Shown in pieces: positions 15,651-22,887 of a DNA stretch of 64,000 nt. Under the pieces are notes generated by a model. It was not told the DNA's origin. It searched no databases and worked only from the letters and a program-made list of their open reading frames with translations. Where the stretch lies: the NCBI GenBank assembly GCA_027532905.1, contig JAPZUA010000001.1, positions 583,565-647,564 of the forward strand. Reading direction: 5' to 3'. This DNA is from Magnetospirillum sp. (lineage in GTDB: Bacteria; Pseudomonadota; Alphaproteobacteria; CACIAM-22H2). How positions within the stretch are numbered: position 1 is the first letter of the stretch; each line of letters starts with the position of its first letter. Position numbers and translations under genes: made by a program.

Positions 15651-16454
15651 ATGGCGCAGGCATGGCGGTGGTGGCTCGACATGACGACCGAGGATTTCCG
15701 CGGTCTCGACCCTTCGAAAACGGTGGCTTTGCTGCCGGTCGCGGCGGTCGAACAGCACGGGCCACATCTGCCCGTGTCGGTCGACGCCACGCTCAATCGC
15801 GGCATCGTCGAAGCCGCGACCGCGCATTTCGAGCCCGATCTCAAAGTGCTGATCCTTCCGCAGACCGACATCGGCAAATCGAACGAGCATCTGGCGTTTC
15901 CGGGCACGCTGTCTTTCTCCGGCGAAACCTTGATCCGCATCTGGACCGAGATCGGCGAATGCGTGCACCGCGCGGGCATTCGCAAATTCGTGATGTTCAA
16001 CAGCCATGGCGGCCAGCCGCAGATCATGGACATCGTCGCGCGCGATCTGCGCGTGCGCCTCAAGATGGCGGCGGTCGCGGCCTCGTGGTGGGCCTACGGT
16101 ATGCCCGAGGGCCTGTGGCCGACGCCGGAAATGAAATTCGGCATCCATGCGGGCGGTGTGGAAACCTCGATGATGATGCATCTCGCCCCGCATACGGTGC
16201 GCGGGGACAAGATCGCCAATTTCAAGCCGGGCCAGCTCGATCTCGCCGAACATTTCAAGCTGCTGACCTACACAGGCTCGAGTGCGCTTGCCTGGCAGAG
16301 CCAGGACCTGCATCCGTCGGGGGCCGTCGGCGACGCAACCGACGCGGATGCGGCGCGCGGGGCGAAAGTCGTCGACCATGCCGCGCGCAAGCTTGCGTCC
16401 CTACTGGCCGAGGTGGCACGCTTCCCGCTTGACCGCATCAAGGACTACGCGTAA
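15651..16454 (+). CDS. Creatininase family amidohydrolase
   Basis: A 267-residue protein of the creatininase/MftE family of metal-dependent amidases. EQHGPHLPVSVD provides the Glu-His and Asp ligands, FNSHGGQ a further His, and HAGGVETSMMMHL the late Glu ligand. Known members hydrolyse cyclic amides such as creatinine, formamidopyrimidines or peptides on carrier proteins. Nothing here identifies the substrate, but the divergent RidA gene hints at a small nitrogen compound. Followed 11 bases later by a PadR-like gene on the same strand, which may be co-transcribed. Confidence 0.82.
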   Translation: MAQAWRWWLDMTTEDFRGLDPSKTVALLPVAAVEQHGPHLPVSVDATLNRGIVEAATAHFEPDLKVLILPQTDIGKSNEHLAFPGTLSFSGETLIRIWTEIGECVHRAGIRKFVMFNSHGGQPQIMDIVARDLRVRLKMAAVAASWWAYGMPEGLWPTPEMKFGIHAGGVETSMMMHLAPHTVRGDKIANFKPGQLDLAEHFKLLTYTGSSALAWQSQDLHPSGAVGDATDADAARGAKVVDHAARKLASLLAEVARFPLDRIKDYA

Positions 16455-16465
16455 CGGGTCTTCCC

Positions 16466-17020
16466 ATGCCGCGCTTTCGCGACCAATCGCTGATCCCGAC
16501 CGAAGCCGTGCGTTTGACGGCCTTGGGCGAATTGGCGCGCGCGGAAATGAGCTTGGGTGCTTTGTCGGCGGCCGTGCGCGGCTTCGTCTCCAGGCTCATG
16601 GGCCCATCGCTCGACGTTTTGGGCCTGTCGATCGAACAGCTGCGGTACGAAGACCTCGTCGAGCCGCGCGGCAAGCGGGCCGGGCCGGGGCAGAGCCTGT
16701 CGGCCGACACGGTGCTGGCCCTCACCGACAAGGGCCGCGAAAAACTGTGCGACATGCTACGCAGCCCCGTGCGGGCACCCATGACCGATCTTTCCAAGAT
16801 GGTCGTCGCCCTCAAAATGCGCTTTCTCGATCTTCTGCCCGAAGAAGATCGGGGTCCCCAAGTCGAGCAGCTCGTCGAAATGGCCGAGATGGAAATCGCC
16901 AGGCTGCAGGACCTTGCCGCACGAAACGCCGACGGTCTCTTGGGCGAATGGCTCGCGCACGACATCGGCGAAGCCATGCGTTGGCGCGACTGGTATCGCG
17001 ACCATCTGGCGAAGCTCTAA
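16466..17020 (+). CDS. PadR-like winged-helix transcriptional regulator
   Basis: A 184-residue protein. Residues 16-95 look like a winged helix: helices LTALGELARAEMS and GALSAAVRGFVSRL, a recognition-like helix, then LSLTDKGREKL-type wing with LTDKGREKLCDMLRSP. The C-terminal half is helical with W and E/L periodicity as in PadR dimerisation arms. PadR proteins usually repress a neighbouring transporter or detoxification gene. Candidate targets are the creatininase-like gene just upstream and the convergent ABC importer, whose last gene it meets tail to tail (4-base overlap). The winged helix is degenerate and the family call is moderate. Confidence 0.6.
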   Translation: MPRFRDQSLIPTEAVRLTALGELARAEMSLGALSAAVRGFVSRLMGPSLDVLGLSIEQLRYEDLVEPRGKRAGPGQSLSADTVLALTDKGREKLCDMLRSPVRAPMTDLSKMVVALKMRFLDLLPEEDRGPQVEQLVEMAEMEIARLQDLAARNADGLLGEWLAHDIGEAMRWRDWYRDHLAKL

Positions 17021-17832
17021 GGCGACGAAACGCGCGCCGGCGCATCCTTGTCCCAACCGATCGCTTCGCGCAGCGCCACGCACAGCAGCACGATCGCCAG
17101 TCCCGGCCACAGCATCAAAGTCGGTTGGTCGAACATCATCAGCCGATATTCGAACAGCATCGCCCCCCAGTCGGGCCGGCTCGAATCCGCCCCCAACCCC
17201 AGAAACGCAAGCGCCGAATACGCGATCACGATGCGCCCTATCTTGGCGCCGAGATAGGCGAGTTGGGTGTCGAGAATGGCCGGCAGCACGTGGCGGCGCA
17301 GCAGATGCGCCGAGCCCGCCCCGAGTGCGGTCGCAGCCCGAACATAGGTTTCGCCGCGCGCCCGTTCGGCAAGGCCGAAAGCCAGCAGCGCATGCGGCCC
17401 CCAAGCCCCCGCCGCCAGGGCCAATCCCACGACAAGCGTACCGTTGCCGAACATGGCGACGATCGCGATCGCCGCGACAAGGTTCGGCACCACGCTCGCG
17501 AATTCGGCCGTCCGCAGCAGGACAGCACGCGCAAATCCCTGCAGCGACGACGCCAGAATGCCCACCGCCATGCCGACGCCGATGCACACGCTCGCGACGA
17601 TCGCAACCGCCCCGAGCGTGTTTGCGAACCCGACCAAGATGCGCGACAGCACGTCGCGGCCCAAATGGTCGGTGCCCATCGGATGGGTCCACGACATGCC
17701 GACATTGCGCAGCGTCAGATCGACTGCATCCGGCGCGTAAGGCTGCCAGAGCGCAGCAACGGCGGCGAGTGCCGCGAGGCTCGCCAGCAGGGCCGGCGAA
17801 CGGCGCACGCCCGACGGCCTATGGTGCGACAT
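17017..17832 (-). CDS. ABC importer permease, DppC/NikC type
   Basis: A 271-residue inner-membrane permease. HPMGTDHLGRDVLSRIL is the hallmark of the DppC/OppC/NikC N-terminal region, and the EAA loop is ETYVRAATALGAGSAHLLRRH. It forms the channel with the adjacent DppB-type permease. Start ATG at 17832 overlaps that gene by 14 bases. It is the last gene of an operon led by a cobalamin riboswitch (20818-20983), so its expression should fall when B12 is plentiful. No ATP-binding subunit gene follows: the next gene is convergent. Substrate unknown; cobalt, a cobalt chelate or a corrinoid is suggested by the regulation. Confidence 0.87.
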   Translation of the reverse strand: MSHHRPSGVRRSPALLASLAALAAVAALWQPYAPDAVDLTLRNVGMSWTHPMGTDHLGRDVLSRILVGFANTLGAVAIVASVCIGVGMAVGILASSLQGFARAVLLRTAEFASVVPNLVAAIAIVAMFGNGTLVVGLALAAGAWGPHALLAFGLAERARGETYVRAATALGAGSAHLLRRHVLPAILDTQLAYLGAKIGRIVIAYSALAFLGLGADSSRPDWGAMLFEYRLMMFDQPTLMLWPGLAIVLLCVALREAIGWDKDAPARVSSP

Positions 17833-18751
17833 CGCAAAACCCGCCTGGTGCGACGAGGCGACGCGCCAAACGCGCCGCGAGCGAGGCCAGCAGCATCCAG
17901 GCGACCGCGACCATAAAAAACGCCTGCAGCACGAAAAAATCGCGCACCGCAATACTGTCGACGACGAACTGGCCAATGCCGGGCAGGCCGAAAACGGTTT
18001 CGACGACGGCCGTGCCCCCGACGACGGTGCCCGCCTCGGCAGCCGCCGTCGAAAGCAACCCAAGCGCTGCATAGCGTCGCCCTTGCTGGGCGACGACGCG
18101 CGCGCGCGGCGCACCGCGTGCAAGGGCGGCGCGCACATAGTCGCTGCGCGCCACCTCGCGCAGGCCCGCGCGATAGACCTGGGCGAGCGGACCCAGCACG
18201 GCCAGCGCCACTACGGCGATCGGCAGCACATAGCGCTGCGGTCCCGCCTCGAACAGCGCGATCGCGCGCAGCTCGACCGCAAATACCCAGATCAGCAGGC
18301 AGCCGAGCCAGAATCCGGGTACTGCCTGCGCGCCGAGCGTGGCCGCGTCGAGCACGCGGTCCTGCCAGCCGTGCGGGCGCGCGGCCGCCGCCTCGGCGAG
18401 CGGTCCTGCGACGCCAAGCGCCAGCGCAAACGCGCCGAACCCCACCGTCAGCGTGACCGGCAGACGTGCGGCGAATTCCTCGAAGATCGGGCGGCCGGTG
18501 CGGAAGCTTGTGCGCCAGTCGCCCGCCAAAAAATCGCCGAGCCACGCCGCATATTGTCCCGGCAAACTGCGGTCGAGGCCCCATTGCGCATGCAGGGCCG
18601 CCACGGTCGCAGGATCGGCCGCCTGGCCCTGCGCCAGCAGCAGCAGCACGGCCGGATCGCCGGGCATTGCGCGCACGATGAAAAAAGCGAGTGCCGAGGC
18701 GGCCAGCAGATGAATTGCCGCGCGCCCAACCTCGCCCAAAATGCGGCCCAA
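17819..18751 (-). CDS. ABC importer permease, DppB/NikB type
   Basis: A 310-residue permease of the DppB/NikB class. It opens with a hydrophobic helix, ALAFFIVRAMPGDPAVLL, carrying the typical PGDP motif. The EAA-type loop is ARSDYVRAALARGAPRARVV, and the C-terminal LPGIGQFVVDSIAVRDF motif is family-standard. It starts six bases after the binding-protein gene and overlaps the next permease by 14 bases. Partner permease and binding protein are encoded alongside; the two ATPases this class needs are not in the window. Under the B12 riboswitch with the rest of the operon. Confidence 0.87.
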   Translation of the reverse strand: MGRILGEVGRAAIHLLAASALAFFIVRAMPGDPAVLLLLAQGQAADPATVAALHAQWGLDRSLPGQYAAWLGDFLAGDWRTSFRTGRPIFEEFAARLPVTLTVGFGAFALALGVAGPLAEAAAARPHGWQDRVLDAATLGAQAVPGFWLGCLLIWVFAVELRAIALFEAGPQRYVLPIAVVALAVLGPLAQVYRAGLREVARSDYVRAALARGAPRARVVAQQGRRYAALGLLSTAAAEAGTVVGGTAVVETVFGLPGIGQFVVDSIAVRDFFVLQAFFMVAVAWMLLASLAARLARRLVAPGGFCDVAP

Positions 18752-18757
18752 CGCCGT

Positions 18758-20227
18758 TCAGTCGCGCGCGCGCAGATCGGCGCGCACGATGTAGTAGTCC
18801 GACGGATAGGGCACGTAGTCGGCCACGCGCGCCGACAGCCCGACATGCCAGACCGGCGTCATCAGATAGACGACGGGCGCTTGCGCGAAGACCAGCGCTT
18901 CGGTCGCGCGCACGGCTGCGATGCGCGCGGCCGGCGCGTCGGTCGTGCGCAGCCGGTCGAGGGCTGCGTCGATGCTTGCGTCGGCGATGCCGGTGAAATT
19001 GGTCGGCCCTTGGCTGCGCAGATACTGCTCGAGCACGTAGGCGCCGTCGCCGCCGGGGGCCGCATGCATCGCCCAAAAAGCCATTTCGAAGCGCTTGGCC
19101 TGCAACTGCGGCGTGATCGCCTCGCTCGTTTCGAGGCGCACGCGAAAGCCGAGCCGCTCGAGTTGGGCGCGCAAGACCGGGGCAAGTGTGACGAAATCTG
19201 GGCGTTGCGGATAGGCGGTCAGTACGAATTCGAGTGGGCGGCCGTCTTTGAAGCGCTGGCCGTTCGCTCCCGCGATCCAGCCTGCCGCGTCGAGCAGACG
19301 TGCTGCCTCAACCGGATCGGTCAGGCGCCTTTCGGGCGTCGCGAACGGGAAGAAGCGCGGATACATGCCGGTCGCGACTTCGCCGCCGCGCACCGCTTCG
19401 ACCAGCTGCGCGCGGTCGACGCCAAGATCGACAGCACGGCGCACGCGTACATCGTCGAAGGGTGCGCGCGCCGTGTTGAGAAACGCCATGTACTGGTAGG
19501 CGACCGGCGTCGATTTGACGCTGAGGCCGGCACGGCGCGCGAGCCGCGGCAGCGTTTCGACCGCAAGATTGAACGCGATGTCGATCTCCCCGCTTTCAAG
19601 GCCCAGCGCCAAGGTCTGCGTGTCGGCAACGCGCCGCACGACAACGGGCGGCCGCGCGGCCGGCACGCGATAGTGCGGATTTGGCTCGAGGCGCAGCAAT
19701 TCGCCGCGCCGATACTCGACCGCGCGATAGGGACCGGTGAAATGGAACCGTTCGCCCGCGACGCGGTAGACGACAAGCGGAAATTCGGCCAGCACGCTGT
19801 CGGCCGCAGCCAGCGGCAATTCGGTGCGCAGACGCACGGCATGCGCGCCCAGAATATCTATTTCGACGTGCCCGGTCTGCGCGCGCGCGCGCGGATTTTC
19901 GCGCGTCGAGCGCACGAACGCGTCGCGCAAGGCAGCCGCATCGAACGGGCTGCCGTCGCCGAAGCGCACGTCGTCGCGCAGCTCGATGCGCCAGGCCTCG
20001 CCGTCGCGTACCACGCTGCGCGCGAGGTTCGGCACGATGCGGCCCTCGCGGTCGACCGTGAACAAAGTTTCGGCCAGCCCGTGCGACTGCAAGGCCCAGC
20101 CCGCACTGCCCTGCGCTGGATCGAGCGATTCGGCGATGAATGTCTGCCCGACGACGACGGGCCGTTGCGCCAGGGCCGGCGCTGCGGCGACGAACGAAAG
20201 AAAAGCGAGAAAGAGCAGACGGATCAT
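18758..20227 (-). CDS. Periplasmic binding protein of peptide/nickel ABC importer (SBP family 5)
   Basis: A 489-residue family 5 solute-binding protein with a signal peptide ending ALAQ at about residue 21. Family landmarks are LDPAQ early, GLAETLFTVDREGRIVPNLA, LRDDVRFGDGSPFDA and YQYMAFLNTARAPFDDVRVRRAVDLGVDR. The pattern is nearer to NikA/CntA-type metal-chelate binders than to long oligopeptide binders, though this cannot be settled by eye. The ATG forms a 4-base overlap with the DUF1636 gene upstream, which places it in the riboswitch-controlled operon. A role in uptake of cobalt complexes or corrinoid precursors is inferred from that control. Confidence 0.85.
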   Translation of the reverse strand: MIRLLFLAFLSFVAAAPALAQRPVVVGQTFIAESLDPAQGSAGWALQSHGLAETLFTVDREGRIVPNLARSVVRDGEAWRIELRDDVRFGDGSPFDAAALRDAFVRSTRENPRARAQTGHVEIDILGAHAVRLRTELPLAAADSVLAEFPLVVYRVAGERFHFTGPYRAVEYRRGELLRLEPNPHYRVPAARPPVVVRRVADTQTLALGLESGEIDIAFNLAVETLPRLARRAGLSVKSTPVAYQYMAFLNTARAPFDDVRVRRAVDLGVDRAQLVEAVRGGEVATGMYPRFFPFATPERRLTDPVEAARLLDAAGWIAGANGQRFKDGRPLEFVLTAYPQRPDFVTLAPVLRAQLERLGFRVRLETSEAITPQLQAKRFEMAFWAMHAAPGGDGAYVLEQYLRSQGPTNFTGIADASIDAALDRLRTTDAPAARIAAVRATEALVFAQAPVVYLMTPVWHVGLSARVADYVPYPSDYYIVRADLRARD

Positions 20228-20691
20228 TTTGCGTCTCCGAATTGGGCTTCGATATGCACGGACGTATCGACCAAAGGTCCGCACCAGCCGGGCGGCGGCA
20301 CGCGCGCAAGGATGCCCGCACGCAAGGCCGCAGGACGCTCGAAGCGTTCCATGAGGCCGTCGGGACGGGCGAGGTAAAGCGCGAATGCGTCGGCGACGGC
20401 TTCTGCGTCGCGCAGTGCCACAAGGTCGCCGAACAGATAGGTGAAGCGCCCCGGTGCGCTGAACGCGACCGCACAAGGGCGTTTGCACTGGCTGATGCAG
20501 CGCACGTTACGGCGCACCGCATGCGGCGTCGCGCGCACAGCCAACGCGCGATCGACCGCTTGCGCCAGAATGGCGCCGGGCCGCGCACCCTCCGACTGGC
20601 TCCAGTCGGGCGGACGGCACAGCACACAAATGTCGAGAATCGGCGCGTCGAAAACACGCCTCGGCACAATGCCGTCGGAACAGTCGCTCAT
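20224..20691 (-). CDS. DUF1636 putative metal-binding protein
   Basis: A 155-residue protein of the DUF1636 type, usually found beside cobalamin or CobW genes. It has a thioredoxin-like-ferredoxin cysteine pattern: Cys22 and Cys25 (ICVLC), then Cys65, Cys69 and Cys73 (RCISQCKRPC), followed by FTYLFGDL. Such spacing could hold a 2Fe-2S cluster or a metal ion. It is the first gene behind the cobalamin riboswitch and is coupled to the binding-protein gene by a 4-base overlap. The link with cobalamin genes is general family knowledge; the biochemical role is undefined. Confidence 0.8.
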   Translation of the reverse strand: MSDCSDGIVPRRVFDAPILDICVLCRPPDWSQSEGARPGAILAQAVDRALAVRATPHAVRRNVRCISQCKRPCAVAFSAPGRFTYLFGDLVALRDAEAVADAFALYLARPDGLMERFERPAALRAGILARVPPPGWCGPLVDTSVHIEAQFGDAK

Positions 20692-20817
20692 TGGTCGGCC
20701 TCGCGGCAACGCAGCACGTCGTCCGCGAACCAAAGCCGCTTGGCGTCCGGTTTCCCGAACGGCCTTTTGGCTCCATCGGGGCACCCCGCCCGACGTGTAC
20801 GCGACGCGACTACACTC

Positions 20818-20983
20818 GCCGGCAGGTCTCCTGGCTTGCGGGTCTGGGCGGACGCGCCGCCTTCCCGGTTGCCCAGTGGCGAGATGACGCGCCGCTCGCC
20901 GCTTACAGTTGCGGGGGCAGCCGCAGAATCGGCGCGCAAACCGCGCCTCACTGCATTCCCTATCAATTCCCGAAGGAAACCGA
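20818..20983 (-). promoter_or_regulatory. Cobalamin (B12) riboswitch
   Basis: Read on the minus strand, the element opens with GGTTTCCTTCGGGAATTGAT and AGGGAATGC. It continues with GGCTGCCCCCGCAACTGTAA and CCACTGGGC...GGGAAGGCGG, and ends in the B12 box AGCCAGGAGACCTGCC (20836-20821). All main conserved blocks of the AdoCbl riboswitch appear in the right order. It lies directly after the DUF1826 gene stop and 127 bases before the DUF1636 start, so it should turn down the DUF1636-ABC importer operon when cobalamin is sufficient. A clear T-tract terminator is not seen in the expression platform; control may be at translation. Confidence 0.93.
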
Positions 20984-21003
20984 CGGATCGACGTTCGCAG
21001 ACG

Positions 21004-21627
21004 TCAGGCATCGGCGTCAAGCGCGCGATCGACGACAAACACGAGGCGCGGTGCGCGCGGGCTCGCGGGCGGCGAGCGGTGCACATGGCCTGCCCCCGCG
21101 CGCGCAGGATCGGCTTCGCCACGAAAAAAACCGACGGCGTAGAGCGGCAAGCGCTTCACCTTCGTCGGATCGGGTACGATGCGCCGGTTGTCGCCGCAGC
21201 CCAAGGCCGCCCTGTCGACGTCGCCGTCCTCGACATATTCCGTGCCCCCGCCGGCATAGGTCGTGATCGCCCGCAGATCGACGACGTCGATATGGAAAAA
21301 CTTGCAGCCCGGACCGACGATGCGCGCAAAGCGGAGTTTGAGGCGTGCAGCATCCGTGCGCGCGACATATGCGCGCGCAATATCGGCCATATCCGTTGCT
21401 AGCGCTGCGTCCGCGACGTGACGGGCAAGTGCGGCCGCGACGTCGTCGCGATCCGCCGGAAATTCGAACGACGGATCGGGACCGAAGCGAAGGGCCGCAA
21501 CGGCGCGACGCACAGCCTCCGCCGGGCGGCGCAGATCGACGATCGGACCGCAGGCCTGAGAGTCGCCGCGCGAAATCCCGCCGATCGCACGCATGTTCGG
21601 CGCGCATGCGCCCATCGCACCATCCAT
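21004..21627 (-). CDS. DUF1826 domain protein, Zur-linked
   Basis: A 207-residue cytosolic protein of the DUF1826 family. Members occur next to CobW-type GTPases and under Zur control in proteobacteria, and a role in zinc allocation is suspected but not proven. Recognisable stretches are the central RLKLRFARIVGPGCKFFHIDVVDLRAITTYAGGGTEY core and the Cys/His-containing GHVHRSPP near the C-terminus. GAGGAG stands before the ATG at 21627. Divergent from the CobW gene across a 116-base spacer that contains a Zur-like palindrome. Its 3' end abuts the cobalamin riboswitch. Confidence 0.78.
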   Translation of the reverse strand: MDGAMGACAPNMRAIGGISRGDSQACGPIVDLRRPAEAVRRAVAALRFGPDPSFEFPADRDDVAAALARHVADAALATDMADIARAYVARTDAARLKLRFARIVGPGCKFFHIDVVDLRAITTYAGGGTEYVEDGDVDRAALGCGDNRRIVPDPTKVKRLPLYAVGFFRGEADPARAGAGHVHRSPPASPRAPRLVFVVDRALDADA

Positions 21628-21662
21628 CGAAACGCTCCTCGGCGCCGGGCGCCTTGAAATTT

Positions 21663-21680
21663 GTTATGTTATACTATAAC
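21663..21680. promoter_or_regulatory. Zur-like operator between DUF1826 and CobW genes
   Basis: GTTATGTTATACTATAAC is an 18-base imperfect palindrome (14 of 18 positions symmetric). It resembles the proteobacterial Zur box, GTTATGTTATAACATAAC-like, and stands out in an otherwise GC-rich spacer. Its central position lets one dimer pair control both divergent genes, which are known Zur-regulon members in other bacteria. Confidence 0.75.
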
Positions 21681-21743
21681 TATCGTGGCCGCGAACAATG
21701 GTCAAGCTGCCGCGCCGCCGTCCGCGCGAAAAGGAGCGCTGAA

Positions 21744-22703
21744 ATGTCCGAAATTCCCGTCACAGTCCTGACCGGCTATCTGGGAGCCGGCAAAACCACG
21801 CTGCTCAACCGCATCCTCGGCGAAGACCACGGCAAGAAATACGCCGTCATCATCAATGAATTCGGCGAAGTCGGCATCGACAACGAAATCGTGGTCGGCG
21901 CCGACGAAGAGATATTCGAGATGAACAATGGCTGCATCTGCTGCACGGTGCGCGGCGATCTGGTGCGCATCATCGGCGGTCTAATGAAACGCGCGGGCAA
22001 GCTCGACGGCATCATCGTCGAGACGACCGGTCTTGCCGATCCGGCACCGGTCGCGCAGACGTTTTTCGTCGACGACGAGGTGCGCGCCAAGACCCGGCTC
22101 GACGCGATCGTCGCGGTTGCCGATGCGCGTTTCCTGATCGACCGGCTGGCCGACAGCCACGAAGCGGAGGAGCAGATCGGGTTTGCCGACGTGGTGCTGC
22201 TGAACAAGATCGACCTTGTCTCCCCCGCCGAACTGGCGCAAGTCGAAGCGCGGATCCGCGCGGTCAACCCCTACGCAAAGCTGCACCGAACGCAGCGAAG
22301 CGAGATTGCGCTGTCCGATATCCTCGATCGCGGGGCCTTCGACCTCGGCCGCATTCTGGCGCTCGAACCGGATTTTCTCGAAAGCGACCACGCGCACGAA
22401 CACGATGCGGCGATCGGTTCGGTCAGCGCCGTCGTGGACGGCCCCGTGGACGTCGAAAGATTCCAGAAATGGATCGGCGGCGTGCTTGCGGCACAGGGCC
22501 AGGCAATCCTTCGGTCGAAAGGGATCCTTGCAGTCGCGGGCGCCGACCAGCGTTTCGTCTTCCAAGGCGTGCACATGCTTGCCGACAGCGCATGGGGCAA
22601 GACTTGGCAGCGCAACGAGGCCCGCGTCTCGCGCCTGGTCTTTATCGGCCGCGATCTCGACGCGGCAGCGCTCAAAAGCGGCTTTGCGGCCTGTGCCGCC
22701 TAA
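21744..22703 (+). CDS. CobW/COG0523 family GTPase, probable zinc metallochaperone
   Basis: A 319-residue G3E-type GTPase. Walker A TGYLGAGKTTLL is at residues 10-21, the metal-binding CICC motif at residues 64-67, and the NKxD-type NKIDL segment near residue 154. A His-rich patch SDHAHEHD follows, and a CobW C-terminal domain closes the protein. COG0523 proteins use GTP hydrolysis to hand metal, usually zinc, to client enzymes. AAGGAG precedes the ATG. The Zur-like box upstream and the divergent DUF1826 gene argue for a ZigA-like zinc role rather than cobalamin synthesis, despite the nearby B12 riboswitch. Confidence 0.9.
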   Translation: MSEIPVTVLTGYLGAGKTTLLNRILGEDHGKKYAVIINEFGEVGIDNEIVVGADEEIFEMNNGCICCTVRGDLVRIIGGLMKRAGKLDGIIVETTGLADPAPVAQTFFVDDEVRAKTRLDAIVAVADARFLIDRLADSHEAEEQIGFADVVLLNKIDLVSPAELAQVEARIRAVNPYAKLHRTQRSEIALSDILDRGAFDLGRILALEPDFLESDHAHEHDAAIGSVSAVVDGPVDVERFQKWIGGVLAAQGQAILRSKGILAVAGADQRFVFQGVHMLADSAWGKTWQRNEARVSRLVFIGRDLDAAALKSGFAACAA

Positions 22704-22704
22704 A

Positions 22705-22761
22705 GCAGCTGCCTTCTGACGGTCGCGTCGCCGATATCGGCGTCGCATAGCTGGCAGCTGC
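22705..22761 (+). terminator. Nested inverted repeat after the CobW gene
   Basis: Arms GCAGCTGCC (22705-22713) and GGCAGCTGC (22753-22761) are perfectly complementary. They enclose a second perfect palindrome CGCCGATATCGGCG (22729-22742). The structure begins just after the CobW stop codon and would fold into a branched stem. No T-tract follows, so it may be a Rho-independent-like barrier, an mRNA 3' stabiliser or a protein site. The rest of the spacer to 22887 shows nothing else I can identify. Confidence 0.45.
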
Positions 22762-22887
22762 CACCCGCGGCCTCGAGGCGCACGGCGTTCCACAAAACGT
22801 CACAATTCCGAAACCCGGCGAGAACACGCGCGTGGCAAATCCGTTGGATGCGCGCCCGGACTGGACGCGCCGAAACGGAGAAAAATT

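Noticed and set aside
20692-20817. Second B12-like element in the spacer before DUF1636
   Set aside because: GGTGCCCC and GGGAAACCGG occur, but the essential GCAACTGT and B12-box blocks are missing; this is the expression platform of the single riboswitch.
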